From: Deltaproteobacteria bacterium
GTDB taxonomy: Bacteria; Desulfobacterota; Desulfobulbia; Desulfobulbales; JAJRZW01
DNA: 41,280 bases
Assembly (NCBI GenBank): GCA_024275015.1
Contig: JAJRZW010000020.1
Location: 1-41,280 of the forward strand
Direction of reading: 5' to 3'
Shown: positions 15,522 to 24,488 of the stretch, in pieces
Layout: every line of letters begins with the position of its first letter
Numbering within the stretch: the stretch's first letter is position 1
Made by a program: the position numbers and the translations under genes
The notes under the pieces: generated by a model
What the model was told of the DNA's origin: nothing
The model's database searches: none
What the model saw: only the letters and a program-made list of their open reading frames with translations

Positions 15522-16367
15522 TTACAGGGAGAGCCAGGTGGCGGTGAACAGTACCAGACTGATAACCCCGTTCATGGTAAAAAAAGACATCTGAATCCGG
15601 GAAAGATCACCGGGAGAGACCACCCGGTGCTGGCTGATAAGGGCAATACCGGCAAGGGCGAGGCCGACATAATAGATGTAATTCAATCCGCAGTGATAAC
15701 CGGTGAGGACAAAGAGGACAAAAGCGAAAAAATGAAAGACCCCGGCAAGTCGGAAGGCGTTTTTACGGCCGAACCGTGCCGGCAGGGAGAAAAGGCCCAC
15801 CGAACGATCGTAATCAGCGTCAAGACAGGCGTAAACCGCGTCAAAACCGCCGACCCAGAGCATAACCCCGAAAGACAGGTACCAGGGATAGTCCCTGATC
15901 GAACCGGTAACCGCGATCCAGCCGCCAAAAGGCGAAAAAGCGAGGGCAAGACCGAGAACCACATGACATAGCCAGGTAAAACGTTTGGTAAGAGAATAGA
16001 CAAAGGTCAGCCCCAGGGCCAGGGGGGAAATCATGAACACCAGGGGATTGAGAAAATAAGCGACAATAAAGAACACCGCAGCGGCGATGAGCACCAGAAT
16101 CCAGGCCTCGGACATGCTGACCTTTCCGGCGGGGATGGCCCGCTGGGCGGTGCGGGGATTGGCGCGATCAAACCCGGCGTCAACAATGCGGTTAAAACCC
16201 ATGGCACTGGTTCTGGCCCCGACCATGGCAATAACCACCAGAATAAAGACCCGGACATCGGGCGTCCCGCCGGCGGCAAGAAAGGCCCCCATAAAAGCGA
16301 ACGGCAGGGCGAAAACCGTGTGCTCGAACTTTATCATCTCAAGTAGTGTGGCGATTTTGTTTAACAT
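15522..16367 (-). CDS. mqnP: UbiA-type prenyltransferase of the futalosine menaquinone pathway
   Basis: A 281-residue integral membrane prenyltransferase. Both Asp-rich motifs are seen: NRIVDAGFDRANPRT (about residues 60-74) and DAVYACLDADYDRSVG (about 175-190), which bind the polyprenyl diphosphate via Mg2+. It attaches the polyprenyl tail to the naphthoate ring precursor. Position at the end of the mqn operon, after ubiX, points to MqnP rather than a haem or ubiquinone enzyme. The start is set at ATG 16367, where the typical 'IKFEHTVFALPFAF' N terminus follows; the longer frame adds 23 unlikely residues. Confidence 0.88.
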   Translation of the reverse strand: MLNKIATLLEMIKFEHTVFALPFAFMGAFLAAGGTPDVRVFILVVIAMVGARTSAMGFNRIVDAGFDRANPRTAQRAIPAGKVSMSEAWILVLIAAAVFFIVAYFLNPLVFMISPLALGLTFVYSLTKRFTWLCHVVLGLALAFSPFGGWIAVTGSIRDYPWYLSFGVMLWVGGFDAVYACLDADYDRSVGLFSLPARFGRKNAFRLAGVFHFFAFVLFVLTGYHCGLNYIYYVGLALAGIALISQHRVVSPGDLSRIQMSFFTMNGVISLVLFTATWLSL

Positions 16368-16439
16368 GCGGATCAGGGGCTTGGGGTTCCAGACGACCGG
16401 GATTGGTGAAGGATACGATACAGGGTAAGGGAGCAAGGT

Positions 16440-17024
16440 TCAAGGGTTCTCTGGCTTAAATCCCCACTGCGGCATGCCGGCGACATCTATTTCCATAAGC
16501 GAGGCGACCCGTCCGGCGAAGTGGTCTGCCGCGTCACGGAGGTCGACTGGACGGTGGTAGAAGGCTAACAGCGGCGGACATATAATGGCCCCGGCGTCAT
16601 TGACGGCAAGCATATTTTCCATATGGACCCGGTTGAACGGGGTTTCCCGCACTGCCAGCAGCAGTTTTTTTCTCTCTTTCAACATCACATCCGCGGCCCG
16701 ATGAATGAGGTTGGCGGATATCCCCCGGGCAATGGCGCCAAGAGTTCCCACCGTGCAGGGGACCACCGCCATCCCGACAAAACCGGCGGAACCACTGGCA
16801 GCAGGGGCGGTAAAATCAGCTGGATCATAAACCGCGGTTACCTTGTCGCGCCAGAGTTCTTCCGGGCTCCGTCCCAATTCATGGCCAACGACCAGCGCCC
16901 CGGCATCCGAGACAATAAGGTGGACCTCAACCCCGGCCCCGGCCAGCCCGGAGACAAGACAATCGGCGAAAATCGCGCCACTGGCGCCGGTAACCGCAAC
17001 AATTATTCTTTTCGTTTCCGCCAA
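16440..17024 (-). CDS. ubiX: UbiX-type flavin prenyltransferase
   Basis: 194 residues with the family signature GASGAI near the N terminus (residues about 13-18), VVPCTVGTLGAIARGISANL in the middle and 'VRETPFNRVHMENM' near residue 129. Makes prenylated FMN, the cofactor of UbiD-type decarboxylases; in the futalosine pathway that decarboxylase acts on the naphthoate. The UbiD-type partner is not in this window. The gene starts with TTG (17024), with AGGAG five bases upstream overlapping the ubiE stop region, so translation is probably coupled. Confidence 0.9.
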   Translation of the reverse strand: MAETKRIIVAVTGASGAIFADCLVSGLAGAGVEVHLIVSDAGALVVGHELGRSPEELWRDKVTAVYDPADFTAPAASGSAGFVGMAVVPCTVGTLGAIARGISANLIHRAADVMLKERKKLLLAVRETPFNRVHMENMLAVNDAGAIICPPLLAFYHRPVDLRDAADHFAGRVASLMEIDVAGMPQWGFKPENP

Positions 17025-17033
17025 GTTTTCTCC

Positions 17034-17744
17034 TCAGCCTTCAGCCTTAAAACCTAAATAAACACTTACCACTCCGAAGGTCAACGGAACCCTTTTCACC
17101 GTGGCAAAACCAGCGTCTTTCATCATCCCCATCAACTCTGCCGGTTCATAAAAAGCGGCGATGGAACTGGCAAGATATTCATAGGCGTCACGATCGCCGG
17201 ACACCAGTCCCGCAAGCTTTGGCAGGACATGGTTGAGATAAAAATTATATCCCTGCTTTATCACCGGCACGGTTGGCCGGGAAAACTCGAGAATAAGAAG
17301 ACGGCCACCAGGTTTAATAACCCGGTGCATCTCCCGCAGCCCGTCCATGGTCCGGCCCAGATTCCTGACCCCGAAGGCCACGGTTACCCCCCAGAAACTC
17401 GCGTTGGCGGCCGGAATCTTCTCACCGTCACCGCATACCGGAACGATACGACCGGAAAGGCCGGTCATCCCGGCCTTGAGCATCTCATAACAAAAATCAA
17501 CCGCCAGTACCCCCCGTTTGGGGGCCGCCTTGATCAAGGCCCGCGAAAGCGGCATGGTTCCGGCGCAAAGATCAAGGACCCTGCCGGAGGGGAAATCCCG
17601 AAGCATCCGCACCGTGCGCCAACGCCAGTAACGGTCAAGCCTGAAACTCAAAAGCGAGTTGATCAGATCATATCTGCCGCTGATCGACGAAAATTTATCG
17701 CGGACATAATCTTTTTTATGCTCCGGATCACTGAACTGAACCAA
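17034..17744 (-). CDS. ubiE: Demethylmenaquinone C-methyltransferase (UbiE/MenG)
   Basis: 236 residues. SAM-dependent methyltransferase that makes menaquinone from demethylmenaquinone. Motifs: 'YDLINSLLSFRLDRYWR' near residue 24, SAM-binding VLDLCAGTM near residue 56, and 'AFGVRNLGRTMDGLREMHRVIKPGG' near residues 125-149, which are diagnostic of UbiE. I choose the TTG at 17744 because AGGAG lies eight bases upstream and the conserved N terminus starts just after; the upstream in-frame extension is unlikely. It stands in the middle of the mqn operon, consistent with the final step of menaquinone synthesis. Confidence 0.9.
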   Translation of the reverse strand: MVQFSDPEHKKDYVRDKFSSISGRYDLINSLLSFRLDRYWRWRTVRMLRDFPSGRVLDLCAGTMPLSRALIKAAPKRGVLAVDFCYEMLKAGMTGLSGRIVPVCGDGEKIPAANASFWGVTVAFGVRNLGRTMDGLREMHRVIKPGGRLLILEFSRPTVPVIKQGYNFYLNHVLPKLAGLVSGDRDAYEYLASSIAAFYEPAELMGMMKDAGFATVKRVPLTFGVVSVYLGFKAEG

Positions 17745-17818
17745 TTTTTTTTCTCCTCTCCTCAGAGTCTTTTGCCCGCAATCATGATAGCGTGGAAAAA
17801 AATCCGGCCATGGAATTA

Positions 17819-18643
17819 TCACGGATACCAGATTTCAAGCTCAACCGGGGCCGAAATATCGCCCCGTGCCGCGAGGATCTCATAAAATTTCATCAAACCA
17901 AGGACCTTGTTATCGTCCAGATCATATTCCAACCCGGCCAGATACTGATAACAACGGGACGGTTCAAGAGGGACCCGCCCCGCCACTTCACGACTTATCC
18001 GTCCCAAATCCTTCTTGCCCTCGGCCAGACAGTTTATCAGGGTCCGATGTACATCCCGCACCGTTTCCGGATCAGCGGCAACAAAGTCACGCCGGACCAC
18101 CCAGAGGGCGAAGACAAATGGGAGGCCGGTGTGGGCGAACCAGATCTCGCCGAGATCAAGCCGGAAAGGGAAGCGGACATCAGTCGCCAGGCGCAGGGCA
18201 TCATCTCCGATGACCACCATCGCCTCGACATTGTCGATACCGTCTTCGATATCAGCCTGAAAATACGAGGGCCTGATCGCCATGAACTCCTCGCAGACAA
18301 TCCGGGCCAGGGCCGCGGACGAACGGGACTGGGCGCTGAAGGCAATCGCCCGGCCGTCAAGATCTTCAAACGGAACCCGACTTAAGAAAAAAACACTGCC
18401 GACCGCGCCGGTAGAGGAGATAGACAGGGCGGGCATGATCATATACTGCCGGGGATTGCGCCCGAACTCGAGGGAGGAGACAAAACCAAGATCAAGATCG
18501 CCGCCGCGGATCATCCGGTTAAGAACACTGGGTACCGCCTCGGTCACCTCCCATCCCGGTTCACTTACCCGCTGCCGCCAGACCTCGTAAATCGGAGCGG
18601 TATTGATAAAATTTACCATACCGATACGGGCGCGAAGGGTCAT
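17819..18643 (-). CDS. mqnA: Chorismate dehydratase MqnA
   Basis: 274 residues. Dehydrates chorismate to 3-[(1-carboxyvinyl)oxy]benzoate, the first committed step of the futalosine route. The fold is periplasmic-binding-protein-like but cytoplasmic; the N terminus 'RIGMVNFINTAPIY' and 'DLDLGFVSSLEFGRN' near residue 53 are typical. The ATG at 18643 shares its A with the TGA of the upstream deaminase gene (TGATG), indicating translational coupling. MqnD, the related later enzyme, is not found here. Confidence 0.9.
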   Translation of the reverse strand: MTLRARIGMVNFINTAPIYEVWRQRVSEPGWEVTEAVPSVLNRMIRGGDLDLGFVSSLEFGRNPRQYMIMPALSISSTGAVGSVFFLSRVPFEDLDGRAIAFSAQSRSSAALARIVCEEFMAIRPSYFQADIEDGIDNVEAMVVIGDDALRLATDVRFPFRLDLGEIWFAHTGLPFVFALWVVRRDFVAADPETVRDVHRTLINCLAEGKKDLGRISREVAGRVPLEPSRCYQYLAGLEYDLDDNKVLGLMKFYEILAARGDISAPVELEIWYP

Positions 18644-19869
18644 CACTGCACCCATTCAAGTTCTATTTCGCCGCCGCCGCGAACCAGAGAAGAAAAGACC
18701 TCGTCAGGATCAGTGATCCCGGGAACCCGGACGGCGGGAAAGACGGCCGGAAACCCGGGGGCCAGGCGGCCGATATCGCCGCCGAGTCCGAGGATATCAC
18801 TGCCCCAGCTGGTCGCCATCCGCAATATATCGCCCGGATCAACCTCCGGTGCCATTCGGGCCAGGATCTTCATCTCCTGCCAGAGGTCAAGGCGGTCGTT
18901 TGACGCCAGACTGTCGGTACCGAGGCCGGGACGGATCCCGGCGGCGAGCATGGCCGCCACTGGTGGCGTTCCCACCCCTAAATAACGGTTGCTTCCGGGA
19001 CAGAGACATACCCCGGCGCCCCGGGCGGCCAACAGTTTTATATCGTCATCGTTTACATGGACGCAATGGACGCACAAGGTGTTGCGGTCAAGAACGCCAA
19101 GGCGGTCAAGGAAGGCTGGCGGGCTTTCGCCGGCCGGGGAAAAGGCGGGGTCAACCCCGCCGCGCCGGGCCATGAACCCGGCCAGCGGCCCGGATCCCAG
19201 GGCGACAAACTCAAGCTCTTCAAGGGATTCGGACAGGTGAATAGAGAAAAGGCCTTCGCCGGCCCGTTGTTTCAGGGTCTGAATAAGGTCAGGGGCGGTA
19301 CCGTAAGCGGAGTGGGCTGTGAGGGATATATCCGCCGCGACCGCGGCCGCCAATTCCCGGGCCCGGGGCGCAAGGGCGGCGGTCATCCCCAATACCTCGC
19401 GAAAAAAACCCACCATCACCTTAAAGCCCGCGCCGATATCCGCGCTGACCTGCTCATTGCCGATATCAGCAACCGCGATACAGCCGCGGGCGTAAAGTCC
19501 GGCCAGGGCCTGACGGGCGACAAAGAGCTGTTCTTCCACCCCGGTTCCGTCTTCACCCCTGGTATTGAGCAGATTCTCAATCCAGGCCGCCATCTCCCCC
19601 GGACGGAACCAGGGACCATCTTCGGCCAGTCCGGCAAGGTGAGAGAGCTCAAGGTGGCAATGACAATTAACCAGCGGCGGCAGCAGCACCGCTTCACCAT
19701 GATCGATAAGCGGCACCCCGGGATCGGGAAAGTCCGCGGCCGGGCCAACGGCAACAATACGCCCGTGACGGGTAAGCACCGCCCCGTTCACGAGCAGATC
19801 CGGGGCGCCATCGACCATCGGGACGACGAAACGGGCCAGATGCAGATATCCTTCCGGTTCAATAGCCAT
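18643..19869 (-). CDS. Amidohydrolase, probable aminofutalosine deaminase
   Basis: 408 residues of the amidohydrolase (cytosine deaminase/TRZ-ATZ) superfamily. Metal ligands are visible: HCHLE (about residues 71-75, HxH), the later His in SIHLSES (about 202-208), a CVHCVH segment near residue 250, and GTDSLASND near residue 300 for the catalytic Asp. It probably deaminates 6-amino-6-deoxyfutalosine to futalosine, as in organisms lacking a direct hydrolase; this is inferred from its place between mqnC and mqnA. Substrate specificity cannot be read from the sequence alone. Confidence 0.75.
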   Translation of the reverse strand: MAIEPEGYLHLARFVVPMVDGAPDLLVNGAVLTRHGRIVAVGPAADFPDPGVPLIDHGEAVLLPPLVNCHCHLELSHLAGLAEDGPWFRPGEMAAWIENLLNTRGEDGTGVEEQLFVARQALAGLYARGCIAVADIGNEQVSADIGAGFKVMVGFFREVLGMTAALAPRARELAAAVAADISLTAHSAYGTAPDLIQTLKQRAGEGLFSIHLSESLEELEFVALGSGPLAGFMARRGGVDPAFSPAGESPPAFLDRLGVLDRNTLCVHCVHVNDDDIKLLAARGAGVCLCPGSNRYLGVGTPPVAAMLAAGIRPGLGTDSLASNDRLDLWQEMKILARMAPEVDPGDILRMATSWGSDILGLGGDIGRLAPGFPAVFPAVRVPGITDPDEVFSSLVRGGGEIELEWVQ

Positions 19870-19913
19870 TTTATTACTGCTGTTTCCTGTTCAGAACGGC
19901 AAGAAAAAGCCCT

Positions 19914-20984
19914 TCAACCTTCAACCTTCAACGAATAATCCATCAACCGCTGTTTCGGGGTAAAGCCGGCGTCCCCGACCAGGGTTCTGATCTCTTTTTC
20001 CGAAAGCCGGAACCCCACCCCGGCGGCGGCAACCACGTTTTCCTCAATCATGGTAGAACCGAAATCATTGGCGCCGAAAAAAAGCGCCATCTGGGCGATC
20101 TTGGGCCCCTGGGTTACCCAGGATGCCTGGAGGTTATCGAAATTATCAAGAAACATCCGCGAAATCGCCAGGACCCGAAGATATTCATGGGCGGTGGCGG
20201 TCTTCACCGTTGCCAGGGCGGTGTTGGCGGGCTGAAAGGGCCAGGGAATAAAGGCGGTGAACCCGCCGGTCTCGTCCTGGAGCCCGCGGAGGCGGTCAAG
20301 ATGTTCAAGCCGTTCATCCCAGGTCTCGACATGACCGAACATCATGGTCGCGGTGGTCCGCATCCCCTGGTTATGGGCCTCGCGCATCACCGCCAGCCAT
20401 TCGTCAGCGCCGCATTTACGCGGCGCGGTCTCGTGTCTCACCCGATCGTTCAATATCTCGGCGCCGCCGCCGGGGATGGAGTCAAGCCCGGCTTTTCGCA
20501 GTCTTGTTATTACCTCGGCAATACCAAGCCCTGAAATTTCGGCAAAGTGACATACCTCGGGAGGAGAAAAACCGTGGATATGGATGTCATGGCTTTTAAT
20601 AAACCGGAGCATGTCCTCGTAAAAAGACAGGGAAAGATCGGGATGCAAGCCCCCCTGAAGAAGAATCTGGGTCCCGCCCAGGGCCTTGGTCTCTTTGATC
20701 TTTTTCCCCAGATCGTCGTTTGAGAGCACATAGCCGCCCTCCTCTTCCGGGCCGTGGAAAAAGGCGCAGAATTTGCAGGCGGAGACGCAGATATCGGTGT
20801 AATTGATGTTGCGGTCGATGACGTAGGTCACCATCGATTCGGGATGTTTTTTCATCCGCACCGCGTTGGCGGCAAAACCGAGATGATAGAAATCAGCATC
20901 ACGGGCGAGGATCAGCGCCCCGGCGACGCTCAACCTCTCCCCCGCCACCACCGCGGCGCAGATATCTTCAACCGTCGGCGCCAT
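19914..20984 (-). CDS. mqnC: Cyclic dehypoxanthine futalosine synthase MqnC
   Basis: 356-residue radical SAM enzyme. The cluster-binding CVSACKFC motif (Cys66, Cys70, Cys73) follows NINYTDI, as in MqnC/MqnE/CofH relatives. It cyclises dehypoxanthine futalosine. 'ILLQGGLHPDLSL' and 'DSIPGGGAEIL' are typical of the group, and 'TFIPWPFQP'-like sequence in the C-terminal half favours MqnC over MqnE. The ATG at 20984 shares its A with the mqnE stop (TGATG); a GTG three bases earlier is also in frame. Confidence 0.9.
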   Translation of the reverse strand: MAPTVEDICAAVVAGERLSVAGALILARDADFYHLGFAANAVRMKKHPESMVTYVIDRNINYTDICVSACKFCAFFHGPEEEGGYVLSNDDLGKKIKETKALGGTQILLQGGLHPDLSLSFYEDMLRFIKSHDIHIHGFSPPEVCHFAEISGLGIAEVITRLRKAGLDSIPGGGAEILNDRVRHETAPRKCGADEWLAVMREAHNQGMRTTATMMFGHVETWDERLEHLDRLRGLQDETGGFTAFIPWPFQPANTALATVKTATAHEYLRVLAISRMFLDNFDNLQASWVTQGPKIAQMALFFGANDFGSTMIEENVVAAAGVGFRLSEKEIRTLVGDAGFTPKQRLMDYSLKVEG

Positions 20985-22084
20985 CACTCATACTCCCGGA
21001 TGGTGCTGTAAAGGGTGTCGCGTTCCACCGGCACCCGGCCCGCCTCTTTTATCATCCGCACCAGTTCATTGCGGGCAAGAAACTGTCCGGCCTCGCCACC
21101 GGCCATCCGGGTAATCTTTTCTTCACTGACGGTGCCGTCAACGTCGTCGGCGCCAAAGGACAGCGCCACCTGGGCCAGTTTTGCCCCGATCATGATCCAG
21201 TAGGCCTTGATATGGGGGAAATTATCAAGAAATAGACGGGCAACGGCGATATTCTTAAGATCTTCGATGCCGGTGCTGCGTGACAGATCGTGCATCTCGG
21301 TATTATGGGGATGAAAGGCGAGGGGGATAAAGGTCATGAAACCGCCGGTCTCATCCTGGAGTTCACGGAGGCGGAGGAGATGATCCACCCGTTCTTCGAT
21401 GGTCTCGATGTGGCCGTAAAGCATGGTGGCGTTGCTCTTCAGCCCCAGTTTATGGGCGGCGCGGGCAACCTCGAGCCAGCCCTCGCCGGAGAGTTTTTTC
21501 TCGCAGGTTATCTCGCGGATCCGGGCACTGAATACCTCGGCGCCGCCGCCGGGGATAGAACCGAGACCGGCATCAATAAGGTCGATGAGGGTGGCCTCAA
21601 GCCCCTTGCCGGAAATCTCGGCCAGATGGGCGATCTCGACCCCGGTAAAACCCTGGATATGGACATCGGGGCGCTCTTGCTTTATCCCCCGCAGCATGTC
21701 GAGGTAATAGGAATACGGCAGGTCCGGATGAATACCGCCGACCACATGGACCTCAACAATGGGCTCGTCAAGGCGTTCACGGACCTTGCGCCTGATCTCG
21801 TCAACGCTCATCTCGTAGGCCTGCTCATGGTCGGCGGGTTTGCCGAAGGCGCAGAACTTACAGAGATTGGAGCAGATATTGGAATAATTTATGTGCTGAT
21901 TATAAATAAAGTACGCCCGGTTGCCGTTAATCCGTTCCCGGACGATATTGGCCATATAGCCGAGGGCGAGAATATCAGGGGACAGGTAAAGCCTTGCCGC
22001 GTCGTCAACCCCCAATCGTTCCCCGGCCTCCACCCGGACGAGAATATCGCCGAGACCGGCCTTTTTAATCATTTCCGCAATCAT
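20984..22084 (-). CDS. mqnE: Aminodeoxyfutalosine synthase MqnE
   Basis: 366-residue radical SAM enzyme, paralogue of MqnC. Motif CSNLCKFCAF (Cys71, Cys75, Cys78) after HINYSNI. It joins the MqnA product with SAM to form aminofutalosine. 'VHVVGGIHPDLPY' and 'LGSIPGGGAEVFS' are diagnostic, and 'FIPLAFHPHNTEM' fits MqnE. AGGGAA lies seven bases ahead of the ATG. It is the first gene of the operon; the 149-bp gap upstream holds a repeat end and hairpin but no clear promoter. Confidence 0.9.
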   Translation of the reverse strand: MIAEMIKKAGLGDILVRVEAGERLGVDDAARLYLSPDILALGYMANIVRERINGNRAYFIYNQHINYSNICSNLCKFCAFGKPADHEQAYEMSVDEIRRKVRERLDEPIVEVHVVGGIHPDLPYSYYLDMLRGIKQERPDVHIQGFTGVEIAHLAEISGKGLEATLIDLIDAGLGSIPGGGAEVFSARIREITCEKKLSGEGWLEVARAAHKLGLKSNATMLYGHIETIEERVDHLLRLRELQDETGGFMTFIPLAFHPHNTEMHDLSRSTGIEDLKNIAVARLFLDNFPHIKAYWIMIGAKLAQVALSFGADDVDGTVSEEKITRMAGGEAGQFLARNELVRMIKEAGRVPVERDTLYSTIREYE

Positions 22085-22211
22085 CGTAATTCCCTGTGAT
22101 AAATAAATTTGATGAATTCCTGAATCCGTGGTGGCTTTGTGAATTTTATGCCTGATTCACCCCGTCGTCCCACGGGGCGTCCGGGAACTGATTCAAATGA
22201 ATTCGCAAAGC

Positions 22212-22233
22212 CAGCCCGATTTTCAACGGGCGG
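22212..22233 (+). repeat. Solo family A right-end hairpin before the mqn operon
   Basis: CAGCCCGATTTTCAACGGGCGG matches the right terminal hairpin of family A, followed by TTAT (22234-22237), the sequence seen as target duplication elsewhere. It ends exactly where the FabZ-like gene stops. The remaining gap (22085-22211) also has a TGGCTTTGTGAATT/AATTCGCAAAGCCA inverted repeat with one mismatch. Confidence 0.5.
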
Positions 22234-22689
22234 TTATATCCCATGTTCAGAAACGGGCAAGACTTTTCCTCCCGCCTGACGCACAGTACAGACAAATTTA
22301 AGGTTACACACGGTTTCCGCCGCCACCGTGGCCCGACCGCTTAAAGTAAAAAAAACCGCGTCAACCGATACCAGCCGGACCTTCAGGATCATACAGTCAC
22401 CGGGCCTGACTTCACGACGGAAACGGGCCGAGCGGATCCGACTTAGAATCGGTGTCCCCCTTGCCCCCCGGGCCGCGAGCAGCAGGGCTCCGGCCTGCAC
22501 CAGGGCCTCGGTGATTATAACCCCCGGGAGCAGAGGCCGCCCGGGAAAATGCCCGGCAAAAAGCGGCAGCGCGGGGTCGATATCCTTTGCCGCGGTCAGG
22601 CTTTCCCGGTCTTCGGATATTATCCGGTCAACCCAGAGAAAAGGCGGCCGCTGCGGCAGCCGGTCAAGCACCACCGGGTCAATGGCCAT
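22234..22689 (-). CDS. FabZ-like 3-hydroxyacyl-ACP dehydratase
   Basis: 151-residue hotdog-fold protein. The catalytic pair is present: His47 in AGHFPGRPLLPGV and Glu61 fourteen residues later, as in FabZ. It removes water from 3-hydroxyacyl chains on ACP. The start codon follows the stop of the oxidoreductase gene without a gap (TAAATG), with GAAGGGGGAA as ribosome binding site. Grouping with a ketosynthase, a dedicated ACP and a phytoene-desaturase-like enzyme suggests a specialised acyl chain rather than housekeeping fatty acids. Confidence 0.85.
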   Translation of the reverse strand: MAIDPVVLDRLPQRPPFLWVDRIISEDRESLTAAKDIDPALPLFAGHFPGRPLLPGVIITEALVQAGALLLAARGARGTPILSRIRSARFRREVRPGDCMILKVRLVSVDAVFFTLSGRATVAAETVCNLKFVCTVRQAGGKVLPVSEHGI

Positions 22690-24093
22690 TTATTCCCCCT
22701 TCAACTCATCCAACCGCATGGGCATGAGCATCCGGTTGGCCTGGTTTACCCCGGAAATCATCGCCCCCACCACCCCCACCAGCCCCTGATCGGTGCCGGC
22801 CAGAAGAAGTCCGTCAAGGCCGAGATCACCGTCCCATATCTTTTCCGGCGAACCGTAAACCGCCCCCGCCGGCCGCCCGGTGAACCTCTCAATGGTCAGC
22901 GGGGTGAAGGCGTCATGAAACAGGGCGGAATCGGCAAAGGGACCGATCATTCCCTCCACCACCCGGGCCGCCTCCTGCGCCGCTTTCTCTTTACGACGGC
23001 GATACCCTTCGGGCTGGAGGTCCTTCCATGCCTGATAATTAGCCGGATTTGTTACCCGGACCCGAACCTCGTCCCCGATTTCCGCGCCACGGAAACGATG
23101 CGGGAGACAGACACAGCCAAGCCTGGGATCAGTGAGGCCGGGGGGACAGAAATAATCCCCTGACCCGGAAAAATTATAAAAACACACGGTTTCCGTTCCT
23201 GACAACCCGGCCGCGGCCTTTTTGTCGATCACATATTGAGACTCAAAAAAACTTATTCTCCCCGCGTCGGCCAACGCGTTTTTATCCTGACCCCGCAGAC
23301 GCATGGTCGCGGGCAGTCCAACGGTTGAAATCACAAGGCCGGAGGCAATAAAATCGCCGCCAACCGTCGCAACTCCCGCCACCCGACCATTTTTTTCAAC
23401 AATCCGTCCCACCGGGGCCCGAAACCGCACCTCGCCGCCGCCGGACTCGATTCCCGCGATCATCAGCCGAAGGAATTCCCTGACGCTGATCCGGGGGCGA
23501 AAAAGCCCTTCAAGATAAATGGCCCGGAACATCACCAGGAGAGTAAACACGTCAAGATCGTTCTCGCTGCTGGCGCTGTAAGCCATCAGCGGAAAGATGA
23601 TCATCGCCAGAAGAAGCGGATCTTTTATATAAACGGCCATTAACTCCCGGGCCGAACCGGTGGGGAAAACACCTTCAAGCCGGGTCTCCCGGACATGGGC
23701 GCAGAAGCGGTCAAAACCGTCAATCCCGGCAGGAAATGACGCGGCGATCTCAGCGCGCAACACCTCAGGATCATTGGCAAAGGCCAGATCCACCGGCCCG
23801 GTAAAGACAACCCGCCCCCCGCTCTGGGGGAGAAAACCGATCTGTTCCCGGGGGATTCCCAATTGCCGCAGGAGACGATTTATCGGCGCGGTCCGGTCCC
23901 GGGACGGGGCAAAACTGCTTAAGGCGTGGAGACCGGTCTCAAAGAAACGACCGTCACGATAATACCAGGAGGAAAGTCCGCCGGGACGATGATGGGCCTC
24001 AAGGACCAGGACCTTCTTATGATAACGGCTGAAACGAAGAGCGGCGGCGAGACCGGAAAAACCGGCGCCGATGACAATGACGTCATACTTCAA
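22690..24093 (-). CDS. Phytoene-desaturase-like FAD oxidoreductase
   Basis: 467 residues. N-terminal dinucleotide-binding VIGAGFSGLAAALRF (residues 6-20) followed by a second family element LEAHHRPGGLSS, as in CrtI/carotenoid isomerase-like enzymes. A C-terminal region reading 'GDLGLDGLLLAGTDQGLVGVVGAMISGVNQANRM' is the FAD-closing segment. Desaturates, saturates or isomerises hydrocarbon chains in known families; the substrate here is unknown. Starts with TTG overlapping the ACP stop (TTGA), so it is coupled to the ACP gene. No phytoene synthase is nearby, so carotenoid synthesis is unlikely. Confidence 0.78.
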   Translation of the reverse strand: MKYDVIVIGAGFSGLAAALRFSRYHKKVLVLEAHHRPGGLSSWYYRDGRFFETGLHALSSFAPSRDRTAPINRLLRQLGIPREQIGFLPQSGGRVVFTGPVDLAFANDPEVLRAEIAASFPAGIDGFDRFCAHVRETRLEGVFPTGSARELMAVYIKDPLLLAMIIFPLMAYSASSENDLDVFTLLVMFRAIYLEGLFRPRISVREFLRLMIAGIESGGGEVRFRAPVGRIVEKNGRVAGVATVGGDFIASGLVISTVGLPATMRLRGQDKNALADAGRISFFESQYVIDKKAAAGLSGTETVCFYNFSGSGDYFCPPGLTDPRLGCVCLPHRFRGAEIGDEVRVRVTNPANYQAWKDLQPEGYRRRKEKAAQEAARVVEGMIGPFADSALFHDAFTPLTIERFTGRPAGAVYGSPEKIWDGDLGLDGLLLAGTDQGLVGVVGAMISGVNQANRMLMPMRLDELKGE

Positions 24094-24338
24094 GGGCTCA
24101 GGCGCGGCTCAAGGTAGGCGATGGCGCTCTCAAGGGTGGCCAACCGGGGATAATCCTCTTCCGGAACCTGAATCTGGTAACGCTTGCGCAGGGCCATGAC
24201 GATATCGAGAAAGTCCATGGAGTCAAGATCAAGCTGATCCCTGAGGGGTTTCTCCGGGACAATATTGCTGGTATCAAGTTCGTCGTCGATCTCAAGAATG
24301 ATATCGAGAAGAACCTTTTTTATTTCATCACTCTCCAT
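24090..24338 (-). CDS. Acyl carrier protein
   Basis: 82 residues, acidic, with the phosphopantetheine attachment serine at Ser40 in DLDSMDFLD (canonical DSL is DSM here). Carries growing acyl chains as thioesters. It sits between the ketosynthase (upstream, across 620 bp of repeats) and the oxidoreductase, so it is probably dedicated to this set rather than the housekeeping AcpP. Confidence 0.88.
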   Translation of the reverse strand: MESDEIKKVLLDIILEIDDELDTSNIVPEKPLRDQLDLDSMDFLDIVMALRKRYQIQVPEEDYPRLATLESAIAYLEPRLSP

Positions 24339-24488
24339 GGAGAGCCTCTTTCATGACTTAAGGTTACGGATAAAAGGGGGAGAAACAGGCTTTTTGAAAA
24401 ATCCGTCAATCGCTTTCCCAACCCCGGTACGCCCATGTGCCGCGCCCCTCCGATTTTCAACGGACGGACAAAGCGTTCATCCAGATAC

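Noticed and set aside
22690-24093. The phytoene-desaturase-like gene as evidence of carotenoid synthesis.
   Set aside because: No phytoene synthase, cyclase or isoprenoid genes are adjacent; its coupling to an ACP gene points to acyl chemistry.
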